In this document: positions 7,316-16,188 of the stretch, piece after piece
Layout: every line of letters begins with the position of its first letter
Position numbering within the stretch: the stretch's first letter is position 1
NCBI RefSeq assembly: GCF_026242055.1
Contig: NZ_JAPJDL010000040.1
Location: 1-56,215 of the forward strand
DNA: 56,215 bases
From: Lentzea sp. NEAU-D7
Lineage (GTDB): Bacteria > Actinomycetota > Actinomycetes > Mycobacteriales > Pseudonocardiaceae
Reading direction: 5' to 3'
The notes under the pieces: generated by a model
The model's input: the letters and a program-made list of their open reading frames with translations, nothing else
What the model was told of the DNA's origin: nothing
The model's database searches: none
Made by a program: the position numbers and the translations under genes

Positions 7316-10150
7316 TCAGGCTTGCTGGAGTTGGAACCGCTGGTTGTTGGAGCCGGTCGGACTCCACTGGGAGAGCCGGGCGCCGTCGGCGGCCGAGGCC
7401 TCCCAGACGTCCGCGGCGAGCCCGCTCTGGCGGTTGACGAGGCTGATCACGCCACCGCCGTGGTCGACCACCCGCCACTGCTGGCTCGTCGCGCCGGAGT
7501 CGGGCTGCTGGGTGATGTCGGCTCCGCTGCTGGAGCTCGCGACCTGGAGCACCAGGCCGCTGTGCCGTGCCCGCACGCGGTAGTGGCCGCCGCCGGAGTC
7601 GAGGAAGTCGAACTGCTGGTTCAGCCCACTGGTCGCGGACCACTGCTGCAGCAACGCCCCCGCCGCCGTGGACGCGCCGCTGACGTCGACGCACTTCCCG
7701 CTGTGCCGTGCGACGAGCCGGTAGTGGACACCGGGCCGCACACCGGGACCGGAGGCCTGACCGATCACGCGATAGGTGTGTCCGCGCTGGACGGGGAACG
7801 TGACGACGTCGGACTCCGGCTTGGTGGGCTCGACCACCGCGCCGCTCGTCGTGTCGCGCAGCTCGAACGTGCCGGCGAACACCCGGTTGCGGATCCGCGC
7901 GGTGCCGTCGCGGTCCGGCGTCACGGTCAGGGTGGTGGAGCCGTCGGCCCCCCAGGTCGCACCGACGGTGTACCCACCACGCCCGCGCAGGCCCGCGAAG
8001 CTGCCCGCGGACCAGGCCGGTGGCAGCGCGGGCAGCACGTGCAGCTCCCCGGTGTGGCTGTGCAGCAGCATCTCCGCGACACCGGAGGTCGCGCCGAAGT
8101 TGCCGTCGATCTGGAACGGCGGGTGCAGGTCGAACATGTTGGGCGCGAGGCGCTCGGTCGTCACCAGCGACCGGAGCAGGTCGTGCGCCCTGGCGCCCTC
8201 CTCCAGCCGGGCCCAGAAATTGATCTTCCAGGCCAGCGACCACCCGGTGCCCGCGTCACCCCGCAGCTCCAGGGTGCGCAGGGCCGCGGCGTGCAGCTGG
8301 GGGGTGCCGCGCTTGGTGATCTGGTTGCTCGGGTGCAGGCCGTAGAGGTGCGAGACGTGCCGGTGGTTGCGCTCGGTCTCGGTCCAGTCGTACAGCCACT
8401 CCATCACGTTGCCCCGCGAGCCGATCCTCGTCGGGGCGAGCCGCTGCCGCGCGGTGCGCACCTGGGCGCGGAAGTCGGCGTCGACGCCGAGCACCTCGGA
8501 GGCGCCCGCGCAGCCGTCGAACAGGTCGCGCAGGATCTGCATGTCCATCGTCGGCCCGGCGCAGACGCTGGCGTTCGTGTGGTGGTTGAGTTCCGGCGAG
8601 TTCGACGGGTTGGTGACGAGGACGCCGAGGCTCGGCTCGGTGACGAGCGTGTCCAGGAAGAACTGCGCACACCCCTTGAGGGCCGGGTAGTACGTGCGCA
8701 GGAAGCCGACGTCGCCGGTGAACAGGTAGTGGTCCCAGATCAGCGTCGACAGCCACGCCCCGCCGGTCTGCCACATGCCCGCCGCGGCGAAGTCGACGAC
8801 CGACGAACCGCGCCAGGCGTCCGTGTTGTGGTGGGTGACCCAGCCGCGGGCGTTGTACTGCAGCTGCGCCGTGCGGGCTCCGGTGACGGTCAGGTCCTCG
8901 ACCATGCGGAACACCGGCTGGAGGCACTCGCCGAGGTTGGTGGTGTCCGCCGGCCAGTAGTTCATCGGCAGATTCGCGTTGATGGTGTACTTCGAGTCCC
9001 ACGACGGGGCCATCTGGTCGTTCCAGATGCCCTGCAGGTTCGCCGGTTGCGTGCCGGAGCGCGACGACGAGATCAGCAGGTAGCGTCCGTACTGGAAGAG
9101 CAGCACCGCGAACTGCGGGTCGCTCGTGCCCGCGTGCCGGGTGATCCGGACGTCGGTCGGCTGGTCCGCCGCCGCCGTGCGGCCGAGGTCGAGCGACACG
9201 CGCCCGAACAAGGCCTGGTAGTCGGCGACGTGCCGGGCCCGGAGCGTGTCGAACGCGACGCCCTGGGCCGCGTTCAGGCGGGCGCGGGCGTTGTTCTGGT
9301 AGTCGCCGTTGACCGTGCGGAAGTCGACGTAGCTGCTGCCGATGGAGATCAGCAGCGTCACCGCGTTCGCGCCGGAGACGCGCAACGTCCCGCCGGAGCT
9401 GCTGACGGTGCCGCCCTCGGCCACCGCCCTGGCGAGCGCGAGGAACCGGACGGTGCCCGCGATGCCGCGCTGGGCACCGGAGACGCCGTCCAGCCCGATC
9501 GTCATGCCGTCCACTGTGGACGTGGTGGTGCGCTGCGGTGAGCTGAACGACGCGGTGAACGAGATCGCGCCCGGCGTCTGCGCCGTCAGGCGCATCACGA
9601 TCACCTGGTCCGGCGCGCTGGCGAACACCTCGCGCTGGTGGCGGACGTTGTTCGCCGTGTAGGTCACGACCGTCGTGGCCGTGGTGAGGTCGAGCGACCG
9701 CTGGTAGGACGACGCGGTCGCGGAGGGGAACGTGAGGCGCAGGTCGCCGACCGGCTGGTAGGCCAGCTGCCCGGCGGGACTGCCGAGCATGGTCTGGTCG
9801 ATCAGCGTCTGCGCCTGCGTCCACTGCCCGGCGAACACGAGCCGCCGGATCTCGGCGAGAGATCCGGCGCCCCGCGGGTTGGTGTAGTCGTGCGGCCCGC
9901 CCGCCCACACCGTGTCCTCGTTGAGCTGCAGGCGTTCGGTGTCGGTGTTGCCGAACACCATCGCGCCCAGCCGGCCGTTGCCGATCGGCAGAGCGCGCAG
10001 CCAGTCGTTCCCGGCAGGCCCGGCGTACCACAGCGAGAGGTCGCCGGGTGCGCGTACGTCCGCGGAGGCGGGGCTCGCGGTCCACCCCGCCTGCGTCAGC
10101 GCTACACCCGCGCCGAGCTTGATGAGCTGCCGGCGGTTCAGGTCGGACAT
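7316..10150 (-). CDS. Secreted GH95 alpha-L-fucosidase/alpha-L-galactosidase with ricin-type lectin tail
   Basis: A 944-residue GH95 enzyme, a family that removes terminal alpha-1,2-L-fucose or alpha-L-galactose, for example from xyloglucan or complex xylan. The N-terminus RRQLIKLGAG resembles a Tat signal. GH95 landmarks: WYAGPAGNDWLRALPIGNGRLGAMVFG near residue 40, LNEDTVWAGGPHDYTNP, YQPVGDLRL, the barrel region with PANLQGIWND and NLPMNYWPA, and QIDGNFGATSG. Residues from about 805 to the end form three ricin-like repeats (NQQF, SQQW, NQRF), probably a CBM13-type module. GGAGGA stands before ATG 10150. It lies in the middle of the xylan operon with 25- and 45-base gaps to its neighbours. 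Confidence 0.9.
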   Translation of the reverse strand: MSDLNRRQLIKLGAGVALTQAGWTASPASADVRAPGDLSLWYAGPAGNDWLRALPIGNGRLGAMVFGNTDTERLQLNEDTVWAGGPHDYTNPRGAGSLAEIRRLVFAGQWTQAQTLIDQTMLGSPAGQLAYQPVGDLRLTFPSATASSYQRSLDLTTATTVVTYTANNVRHQREVFASAPDQVIVMRLTAQTPGAISFTASFSSPQRTTTSTVDGMTIGLDGVSGAQRGIAGTVRFLALARAVAEGGTVSSSGGTLRVSGANAVTLLISIGSSYVDFRTVNGDYQNNARARLNAAQGVAFDTLRARHVADYQALFGRVSLDLGRTAAADQPTDVRITRHAGTSDPQFAVLLFQYGRYLLISSSRSGTQPANLQGIWNDQMAPSWDSKYTINANLPMNYWPADTTNLGECLQPVFRMVEDLTVTGARTAQLQYNARGWVTHHNTDAWRGSSVVDFAAAGMWQTGGAWLSTLIWDHYLFTGDVGFLRTYYPALKGCAQFFLDTLVTEPSLGVLVTNPSNSPELNHHTNASVCAGPTMDMQILRDLFDGCAGASEVLGVDADFRAQVRTARQRLAPTRIGSRGNVMEWLYDWTETERNHRHVSHLYGLHPSNQITKRGTPQLHAAALRTLELRGDAGTGWSLAWKINFWARLEEGARAHDLLRSLVTTERLAPNMFDLHPPFQIDGNFGATSGVAEMLLHSHTGELHVLPALPPAWSAGSFAGLRGRGGYTVGATWGADGSTTLTVTPDRDGTARIRNRVFAGTFELRDTTSGAVVEPTKPESDVVTFPVQRGHTYRVIGQASGPGVRPGVHYRLVARHSGKCVDVSGASTAAGALLQQWSATSGLNQQFDFLDSGGGHYRVRARHSGLVLQVASSSSGADITQQPDSGATSQQWRVVDHGGGVISLVNRQSGLAADVWEASAADGARLSQWSPTGSNNQRFQLQQA

Positions 10151-10175
10151 GCCGGTCCTCCAGTGGTGTGCGCGG

Positions 10176-11522
10176 TCAGCTCACGGCACAGCGCACGCCG
10201 TTGAGCGTGAACCCGTCCGCGGGTGAGCTGTCGCCCGTGTGCGTCGCCTGGAACCCGATCGACACCTGGGCGGAGGGCTGGATCTGCGCGTTGTAGCCGA
10301 CGTTGCGGGCGGTCACCTGGCCGGTGGTGGGGGAGTAGGTCGCGCTCCAGCCGCCCGTGACGGTCTGCCCGCCGGGCAGCGTGAACTGCAGCGCCCACCC
10401 GTTCACCGGTGTCGAGGACGTGTTGGTGATGGTGATCGTCTCGGTCAGGCCGGTGTTCCAGGCGTTGACCACGGCCTTCACCGAGCAGCCCTGGGACGGC
10501 GGCGGTGTCGTGGTGGTGGTGGTCGTCGTCGTTGTGGTGGTCGTGGTGGTGGTCGTCGGTGGACGATCGAGACCGAGGAACGTGATGGCGTGCGAGACCA
10601 TCCCCGCGGTCGGAACGTCGTGCCCGGTGCCCTGGGCGCTGATCCCCTCGACCACGGCAGGCGTGCCGGAGCCGTAGCGGGTGCGCGTCCAGTTCGGCTG
10701 CGGCTGGTCGGTGGTCGTCGGCGTCCTGCTCACGCCGTGCACGTTCGTCCACTGGTCGAGCGCCTCGCCGAAGTTCGGGTACGCCAGCGTCGTGTCGGCG
10801 GTGCCGTGCCACAGCTGCATCCTCGGGTAGCGCCCGGTGTAGCCGGGGTACATCGCCCTCGCCTGGTCCCCCCACTGCTGCGGGGTCTTCAGCAGGGTGC
10901 CGCCCGAGCACTGGCTGTTCCACATCGACCCGTCCGTCGTCGCGAAGCAGCCCGCCGGGACACCGGCGAAGGCCGCGCCCGCGCTGAACACGTCCGGGTA
11001 CTGGGCGGCCAGCACGTTGGTCATCATCGCGCCGGACGAGATGCCCGAGACGACGATGCGCTCCGGGTCCACGTTGTAGCGCTGGCGCGCGTACGACACC
11101 ATCGACATGATCCCGGTGGAGTCGCTGCCTCCGTTGCGGCGCAACGCGTTCTGGGTGGACACGTCGAAGCAGCGGCCCTCCCTCGTGGCCTCCGGGTAGA
11201 CGATCACGTACCCGTTGCGGTCCGCGGCCGTGACGTAGTCGCGTCCGCCGCCGTTGTGCACCGCGCTCGCGGAACCGGTGCAGTAGTGCACCATCACGAG
11301 CAGGGCCGGGCGTTCCGCGAGCCTGTCGGGTGCGTAGACGTACATGTTCAGGCCGGTCGGGTTCGTGCCGAAGTTCGTGACCCGCACCAGCGACGCCGCC
11401 TGTGCCTGCTGCGGCACGAGTGAGAGCGCGACGGCGGCGATCAGCATCAGCACCGCCGCGATGACGCCGGCGAGGCTGAGCCCGTCGAGGCTCGTCCGGC
11501 CGTGGGACTTCGAGCTGCTCAT
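10176..11522 (-). CDS. Secreted CE1 acetylxylan esterase with C-terminal CBM2
   Basis: Deacetylates acetylated xylan outside the cell, helping the xylanase. The 448-residue product has a long signal peptide (about 1-42, ending QAQA-AS), a CE1 PHB-depolymerase-like domain (about 43-320) with VSGISSGAMM (nucleophile Ser), WHGTADTTL (Asp) and GTGHDVP (His), a poly-Thr linker (about 10500-10558) and a CBM2 (QGCSVKAV to RCAVS). ATG 11522 is preceded by GGAGGGAG and overlaps the stop of the GH43 gene as ATGA, which indicates translational coupling. A start nine codons upstream is possible but would lie within the GH43 gene without a better ribosome site. Confidence 0.92.
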   Translation of the reverse strand: MSSSKSHGRTSLDGLSLAGVIAAVLMLIAAVALSLVPQQAQAASLVRVTNFGTNPTGLNMYVYAPDRLAERPALLVMVHYCTGSASAVHNGGGRDYVTAADRNGYVIVYPEATREGRCFDVSTQNALRRNGGSDSTGIMSMVSYARQRYNVDPERIVVSGISSGAMMTNVLAAQYPDVFSAGAAFAGVPAGCFATTDGSMWNSQCSGGTLLKTPQQWGDQARAMYPGYTGRYPRMQLWHGTADTTLAYPNFGEALDQWTNVHGVSRTPTTTDQPQPNWTRTRYGSGTPAVVEGISAQGTGHDVPTAGMVSHAITFLGLDRPPTTTTTTTTTTTTTTTTTPPPSQGCSVKAVVNAWNTGLTETITITNTSSTPVNGWALQFTLPGGQTVTGGWSATYSPTTGQVTARNVGYNAQIQPSAQVSIGFQATHTGDSSPADGFTLNGVRCAVS

Positions 11523-12895
11523 GACGCGCTCCCTCCGCCGAACTGCCACCAGTTGATGTTGAGCAGGTAGCCGCTGCCGCCGCTGAACCTCAGGTAGAGG
11601 TCGCGCGTACCGGTCAGCCCGCTCACCGGGCAGGTGACGGTGGTCCAGCTCTGCCAGCCGCCGGTGTTGGGCACGGTGCAGCGGCCGGCGAGGGTGCCGG
11701 TCGGGCTGCCGCTGCGCACCTCGACCGAGCTTCCCGCGACGGTGGACGCGACGCGGGCGGTGAACGTCGAGGCGCCGTTGCCGAAGGCGACGTTCTTCAC
11801 CTTGATGTTGTCACCGTTGTTGATGTAGCCGACGTTCATGCCGCCTTCGCTGGAGGCCTCGGTCTCGATGCCGTTGCCCCACGCGATGGTCTCGGCTTCC
11901 TGGCGTGCGTAGGGGTTGAGCGTGTCGGCCGCCGGTGGTCCCGCCGTCGTCATGGTGAGGGACGGGATGGTGCCGTCGGCGTTGTAGCTGAACTTCTCGA
12001 CGGCCACGGAGCGGGTGAAGCCGCCACCGCCGGGCAGGGCACCGTTGTGGTAGAAGAAGTACGAGCTGCCCTTGAAGTCGATGATGCCGGGGTGGTTGGT
12101 GAAACTGCTGCCCTGCGTGGGCATCACCGTGCCGCGGTAGGTCCACGGTCCCGTCGGGCCGGGGGAGGTGGAGTAGGCGATGAACTCCGAACAGCACTTC
12201 GCGGCGAAGACGTTGTAGTACAGGCCGTTGCGCTTGTAGATCCAGGGGCCCTCCTCGTAGAGGGTGGGCCGGTTCGGGTCGCCGGTGCGGGTGCCGAAGC
12301 CCGCCGTGGTGAGCGGGATCCTGGTGATGCCGCCCGAGTAGGACGTCATGTCGGCGTTGAGGCGGACGTAGGACAGGTTGGGGTTGCCCCAGTACAGGTA
12401 CGCCTGGCCGTCGTCGTCGATCATGACCGTGGGGTCGATCTCGCCGTTCTCCACCAGGGGGCGGCCGAGTGCGTCGCGGAACGGGCCGGTGGGGCTGTCG
12501 GCGACGGCCACGCCGATGGCCGGGCGTCCGGTGGTCTTGGTGACGACGGGGACGTACCAGTAGAACTTGCCGTTGCGTTCCACGGCCTGGCCGGCCCACG
12601 CGTCCTGTTTCGCCCAGCTGAACGAGGCGAGGCTCAGGGGCGAGCCGTGGTCGGTCCAGTTCACCATGTCCGCGGAGGACCAGACCCGCCACTCCTTCAT
12701 GGTGAACCAGGTAGAGCCGTCCTCGTCGTGGCCGGTGTAGAGGTAGACCCGTCCGTTGTGGACCAGCGGCGCCGGGTCGGCCGTGTAGATGTGCTGCACG
12801 ATCGGGTTGTCCGCCCTCGCGGGCGCGACCACCACCATCAGGAACGTGCCCACCACCAGGGCGATGCTCGTCCAAAGCCTTCGTGTCTTGACCAA
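11519..12895 (-). CDS. Secreted GH43 arabinofuranosidase/xylosidase with C-terminal CBM6
   Basis: Likely removes arabinose from arabinoxylan or trims xylo-oligosaccharides. The 458-residue product has a signal peptide (about 1-28), a five-bladed GH43 propeller (about 30-315) with the catalytic base Asp in YTADPAPL, the pKa-modulating Asp in GEIDPTVM and the acid Glu in YEEGPWIYK, then a CBM6 (about 325-458; RQEAETIAWG to INWWQFGG). The start is TTG 12895, with GGGAG seven bases upstream; no ATG or GTG with a ribosome site is nearby. The stop overlaps the ATG of the acetylxylan esterase gene. It lies 80 bases after GH10, separated by a strong hairpin, so expression relative to GH10 may be attenuated. 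Confidence 0.9.
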   Translation of the reverse strand: MVKTRRLWTSIALVVGTFLMVVVAPARADNPIVQHIYTADPAPLVHNGRVYLYTGHDEDGSTWFTMKEWRVWSSADMVNWTDHGSPLSLASFSWAKQDAWAGQAVERNGKFYWYVPVVTKTTGRPAIGVAVADSPTGPFRDALGRPLVENGEIDPTVMIDDDGQAYLYWGNPNLSYVRLNADMTSYSGGITRIPLTTAGFGTRTGDPNRPTLYEEGPWIYKRNGLYYNVFAAKCCSEFIAYSTSPGPTGPWTYRGTVMPTQGSSFTNHPGIIDFKGSSYFFYHNGALPGGGGFTRSVAVEKFSYNADGTIPSLTMTTAGPPAADTLNPYARQEAETIAWGNGIETEASSEGGMNVGYINNGDNIKVKNVAFGNGASTFTARVASTVAGSSVEVRSGSPTGTLAGRCTVPNTGGWQSWTTVTCPVSGLTGTRDLYLRFSGGSGYLLNINWWQFGGGSAS

Positions 12896-12917
12896 TGTCG
12901 TCTCCCAGGGCAGGGCG

Positions 12918-12951
12918 CTCCGGCGGACGGGCGAACACCCGTCCGCCGGAG
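12918..12951 (-). terminator. Strong hairpin between GH10 and the rest of the xylan operon (attenuator or terminator)
   Basis: CTCCGGCGGACGGG (12918-12931) pairs perfectly with CCCGTCCGCCGGAG (12938-12951) around a 6-nt loop. It lies 24 bases after the GH10 stop on the minus strand and just before the GH43 ribosome site. No T tract follows. It may terminate part of the transcription or stabilise the processed GH10 mRNA. Confidence 0.6.
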
Positions 12952-12975
12952 CTGGCCGGTCGTGTGGTGCGGGAG

Positions 12976-14352
12976 TCAGCTCGCGGTGCAGGACGGGTTC
13001 AGCCCGGCTCCGCTTCCGCTGCCCTGGAAGCCGAACTCGGTGGACTGCCCGGCGGGTACGTTGCCGTTGTAGTCCACGTTGGACCAGTTGATGGTTCCGC
13101 TGGTGCCACTACCGCTGGCACTCCAGGAACCGGTGACCGTGCCGTTCGACAGCGTGGTGGTGACCCTCCAGCCGCTCAGGGCGCTGGAGCCGGCGGTGAC
13201 CTTGATCGTGGCGACGAAGCCACCGTTCCACTGGTTCAGCGACACCGACGCGGTGCAGCCGCCCGGACCCGGATCGTTGCTCGTGGTCGTCGTGGTCGTG
13301 GTCGTGGTGGTGGTCGTCGTCGTGCCGGGATCAGCCGAGTTGAGCGCGTTGAGCACCGAGGTGTAGGCGGCCTTCTTGTTGCCGTTGCCGTCGAACAGCA
13401 GCGGGGTGCCGGAGGCGCGCCAGGAGTCGGTGTCGCGGATGCCCCACACGGTGATGCCGGTGCACCGCGCCACGGCGAGGCAGGCCCGCGTCACGCGGTC
13501 GTAGTTCGACGCCTGGGAACTGCCGGAGCCCTCGATGTCCAGTTCCGTGATCTGCACGTCGACGCCGAGGTTGGCGAAGTTCTGCAGGGTGGTCTGGTAG
13601 TTGGAGGGAACCGGGCTCTGGGCGTTGAAGTGGGACTGGAAGCCGACGCAGTCGATCGGCACACCGCGGGACTTGAAGTCCTGCACCATCCGGTAGACGC
13701 CCTGCGTCTTGGCGTGCGACCAGTCGTCGGTGTTGTAGTCGTTGTAGCAGAGCTTCGCGCCGGGGTCGGCTGCCCGTGCCGCGCGGAAGGCGGCCTCGAT
13801 CCAGTCGTTGCCGGTGCGCTGGAGGTTGGAGTCACGACGCCCGCCGCTGCTGCCGTCGGCGAAGGCCTCGTTGACGACGTCCCAGGCGTAGATCTTGCCG
13901 CGGTAGTAGGTCGCGACCTGCGTGACGTGGTTGAGCATCGCGTTGCGCAGCGCGGAGCCGGACATGCTCTGCATCCAGCCGGGTTGCTGCGAGTGCCACG
14001 CCAGCGCGTGCCCGCGGATCCGCTTGCCCTGGGTGCGCGCCTGGTTCACGATGCGATCGGCGTTGCCGTAGCTGAACCGCCCCTGTTGCGGCTCAGTGGC
14101 GTCCATCTTCATCTCGTTCTCGGCCGTGACCATGTCGAACTCGCGGTTCAGGATCCCGACGTAGGTCGAGTCACCCAGCCTGCCCGCGGCGACCGCGGTA
14201 CCGAAGTAACGACCGCTCTGCTGGGCCGCCGCGCCGAGGGTGGTCGCCGCGCTCGCGGCGGGAGGTGCGATCAGGGTGGCGCCGATTGCCGCTGTCACGA
14301 CTGTGGCAATGATCGGGATCAGGGCCACTGACTTCGATGTCAGTCTCATCAT
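12976..14352 (-). CDS. Secreted GH10 endo-1,4-beta-xylanase with C-terminal CBM2
   Basis: Hydrolyses internal beta-1,4 bonds of xylan. The 458-residue product has a signal peptide (about 1-35), a GH10 barrel (about 38-345) with the acid/base Glu in WDVVNEAF and the nucleophile Glu in ITELDIE, plus HALAWHSQQPGW and CVGFQSHF, then a poly-Thr linker (near 13279-13323) and a CBM2 (about 367-458). Layout matches Streptomyces XlnA-type enzymes except that CBM2 replaces CBM13. Two adjacent ATG codons (14352 and 14349) are both possible starts. It heads the minus-strand hemicellulase operon; a CebR-type box lies about 180 bases upstream in the divergent region shared with the GH6 endoglucanase. Confidence 0.94.
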   Translation of the reverse strand: MMRLTSKSVALIPIIATVVTAAIGATLIAPPAASAATTLGAAAQQSGRYFGTAVAAGRLGDSTYVGILNREFDMVTAENEMKMDATEPQQGRFSYGNADRIVNQARTQGKRIRGHALAWHSQQPGWMQSMSGSALRNAMLNHVTQVATYYRGKIYAWDVVNEAFADGSSGGRRDSNLQRTGNDWIEAAFRAARAADPGAKLCYNDYNTDDWSHAKTQGVYRMVQDFKSRGVPIDCVGFQSHFNAQSPVPSNYQTTLQNFANLGVDVQITELDIEGSGSSQASNYDRVTRACLAVARCTGITVWGIRDTDSWRASGTPLLFDGNGNKKAAYTSVLNALNSADPGTTTTTTTTTTTTTTSNDPGPGGCTASVSLNQWNGGFVATIKVTAGSSALSGWRVTTTLSNGTVTGSWSASGSGTSGTINWSNVDYNGNVPAGQSTEFGFQGSGSGAGLNPSCTAS

Positions 14353-14530
14353 TCACGCTTTCGCAGGAACACCCGTTGCGGGGTGTGATGGGCAGGGGCA
14401 GCTCATGAGGTCCGGTGCGCCAGTGCCGGAACCCGTTGAGTGACAAGGAGTGTTCCAGCTCGCTGTTCACGCTCACAAGAACGCGTTGTCGAATTCGACA
14501 CCAAGTTGACTCGATCGGCGTACGAATGTA

Positions 14531-14544
14531 GGGGAGCGCTCCCA
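14531..14544. promoter_or_regulatory. CebR/CelR-type operator between GH10 and GH6
   Basis: GGGGAGCGCTCCCA matches 13 of 14 positions of the TGGGAGCGCTCCCA box known for CebR (Streptomyces) and CelR (Thermobifida). On the minus strand it lies between TTGACG (14552-14557) and TACATT (14525-14530), a possible GH10 promoter, though the 21-nt spacing is long. A near-palindrome TCAAAACGTTTGA (14554-14566) overlaps the possible -35. Confidence 0.7.
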
Positions 14545-14596
14545 GTTCGAACGTCAAAACGTTTGAACGCGATCGTCGAACGGTATTGAAACCTCA

Positions 14597-14627
14597 TTTT
14601 GCTAAAGTTAGCGCTAACATTTTTAGC
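14597..14627. promoter_or_regulatory. Extended LacI-type operator upstream of the GH6 endoglucanase
   Basis: The perfect palindrome GTTAGCGCTAAC (14607-14618) is nested inside outer arms GCTAAA ... TTTAGC. The same 31-base arrangement, with one-base shifts, recurs at 20912-20942 before the CE3 gene. The central CG and left-right symmetry are typical of LacI-family operators. Confidence 0.7.
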
Positions 14628-14628
14628 A

Positions 14629-14657
14629 TTGACGGACCGGTGTTCCGCAGCTACGTT
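14629..14657 (+). promoter_or_regulatory. Promoter of the GH6 endoglucanase gene
   Basis: TTGACG (14629-14634) and TACGTT (14652-14657) are 17 nt apart, directly downstream of the LacI-type operator, giving a leader of about 140 nt before ATG 14804. The operator-then-promoter arrangement matches that at 20912-20973. Confidence 0.55.
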
Positions 14658-14744
14658 GACCCGAACTCGTATTCGCTTTTCCGCGATGCCGGTCCGAAGT
14701 GGACCGAGTGCTCAGCTGTGCGCGGCACGCTCCGCGCGTCGTCT

Positions 14745-14760
14745 GTGAGAGCGCTCTCAC
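14745..14760. promoter_or_regulatory. 16-bp perfect palindrome in the GH6 endoglucanase leader
   Basis: GTGAGAGCGCTCTCAC is a perfect palindrome with a LacI-like GCGC centre. It differs from the CebR box in the flanks (GAGAGCGCTCTC instead of GGGAGCGCTCCC). It lies about 80 bases downstream of the predicted transcription start and 44 bases before the start codon, where a bound repressor would block elongation. Confidence 0.55.
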
Positions 14761-14803
14761 GCATCGCGCCCATCCCCATGGCAACGACGCTGCGAGGACC
14801 TGA

Positions 14804-16177
14804 ATGTCAGCAACTGTTCCGTCCCGAGAAGACACTGCGGCACCGAGGAGGCGGACGGCCGGCGCGTGCCTGCTCGCGTCCGCGCTCGTCGCCGGGGTCA
14901 CCACCCTGGTGGTCAGCGGCGGCGCGACCGTCAGCGCGGCCGAGTCGGCGTTCTACGTCGACCCGTCGAGCTCGAGCGCGAGGTGGGTCGCCGCGAACCC
15001 GGGAGACTCGCGAGCCGCGGTCATCCGGGACCGCATCGCGTCGGTTCCGCAGGCGCGCTGGTACACCACGACCAACACCTCCACGGTGCGGTCGGAGATC
15101 AGCTCGTTCGTCGGCGCGGCGGCCTCCGCCGGCAAGATCCCGATCCTGGTGGTCTACAACATCCCCAACCGCGACTGCGGCGGCCCCAGCGGTGGCGGTG
15201 CGTCCTCCCACGCGGCCTACCGGGCCTGGGTGGACGAGGTGGCCGCGGGCCTGGCCGGCCGCCCGGCGACGATCGTGCTCGAACCGGACGTGCTGCCGCT
15301 GATGTCCACCTGCCAGAACACCGACCAGCAGAACCAGACCAAGGCGTCCATGGCCTACGCCGGCAAGAAGCTCAAGTCCGGCTCCTCGCAGGCGAAGGTG
15401 TACTTCGACATCGGCCACTCCGCGTGGCTGAGCCCGGCGGAGGCCGCGAACCGGCTGCGCGGCGCGGACGTCTCCAACAGCGCCGACGGCATCGCGACGA
15501 ACGTGTCGAACTACCGCTCCACCTCCGACGAGGTGAACTTCGCCAAGAACGTGCTCAACGCCGTCGGCGACAGCCGCCTCAAGGCAGTGGTCGACACCAG
15601 CCGCAACGGCAACGGTCCGAACGGCAGCGAGTGGTGCGACCCGGCGGGACGCGCGATCGGCACCCCCAGCACGACGAACACGGGTGACTCGAGGATCGAG
15701 GCGTTCCTGTGGGTCAAGCTGCCGGGCGAGTCCGACGGCTGCATCGCGCCGGCCGGCCAGTTCGTGCCGCAGCGCGCCTACGAGCTCGCGATGGCCGCCG
15801 GTCCGATCACCACGACCACGACCACCACGACGACCACGACGACCACCACCACCGGCGGCAATCCCGGTGGTGGCTGCAAGGCGACCCACCGCGTGGTCAG
15901 CCAGTGGCAGGGCGGGTACACCGGTGAGATCGTGATCGAGAACCGCGGCCAGGCGATCAACGGCTGGACGTTCTCGTTCTCCGCTCCCGGCGTGTCCGTC
16001 ACGCAGGGCTGGAACGGGACGTGGACCGACTCCGGTGACGAGGTCCGGGTGGCGAACACCGCCTGGAACGGCTCGCTCGGGGCCGGCGCCCAGCTGAGCA
16101 TCGGGTTCAACGCGAACTACAGCGGTGGCACGCCGCCGTTCTCGTCACCGGTGCTGAACGGCGTCGCCTGCTCCTGA
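14804..16177 (+). CDS. Secreted GH6 endoglucanase with C-terminal CBM2
   Basis: Endo-acting beta-1,4-glucanase. The 457-residue product has an N-terminal signal (about 1-46, with RRRTAG before the hydrophobic stretch), a compact GH6 domain (about 48-330) with VVYNIPNRDCGG, the catalytic-Asp region VLEPDVLP, YFDIGHSAW and WVKLPGESDG, a poly-Thr linker (near 15808-15852) and a CBM2 (about 352-457; GCKATHRV to NGVACS). The short domain without exo-loops fits endoglucanases such as Thermobifida Cel6A, in contrast to the longer GH6 at 175-1923. ATG 14804 follows GAGGA. It has its own promoter with two operator elements, and a hairpin at 16189-16216 ends the unit. Confidence 0.93.
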   Translation: MSATVPSREDTAAPRRRTAGACLLASALVAGVTTLVVSGGATVSAAESAFYVDPSSSSARWVAANPGDSRAAVIRDRIASVPQARWYTTTNTSTVRSEISSFVGAAASAGKIPILVVYNIPNRDCGGPSGGGASSHAAYRAWVDEVAAGLAGRPATIVLEPDVLPLMSTCQNTDQQNQTKASMAYAGKKLKSGSSQAKVYFDIGHSAWLSPAEAANRLRGADVSNSADGIATNVSNYRSTSDEVNFAKNVLNAVGDSRLKAVVDTSRNGNGPNGSEWCDPAGRAIGTPSTTNTGDSRIEAFLWVKLPGESDGCIAPAGQFVPQRAYELAMAAGPITTTTTTTTTTTTTTTGGNPGGGCKATHRVVSQWQGGYTGEIVIENRGQAINGWTFSFSAPGVSVTQGWNGTWTDSGDEVRVANTAWNGSLGAGAQLSIGFNANYSGGTPPFSSPVLNGVACS

Positions 16178-16188
16178 GGCGGTGAACG

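Noticed and set aside
6038..9541. A 3.5-kb open plus-strand frame opposite the CE1 and GH95 genes
   Set aside because: It is Arg/Val/Gly-rich without domains and mirrors the third-position GC of the real minus-strand genes, which show complete CE1 and GH95 signatures.
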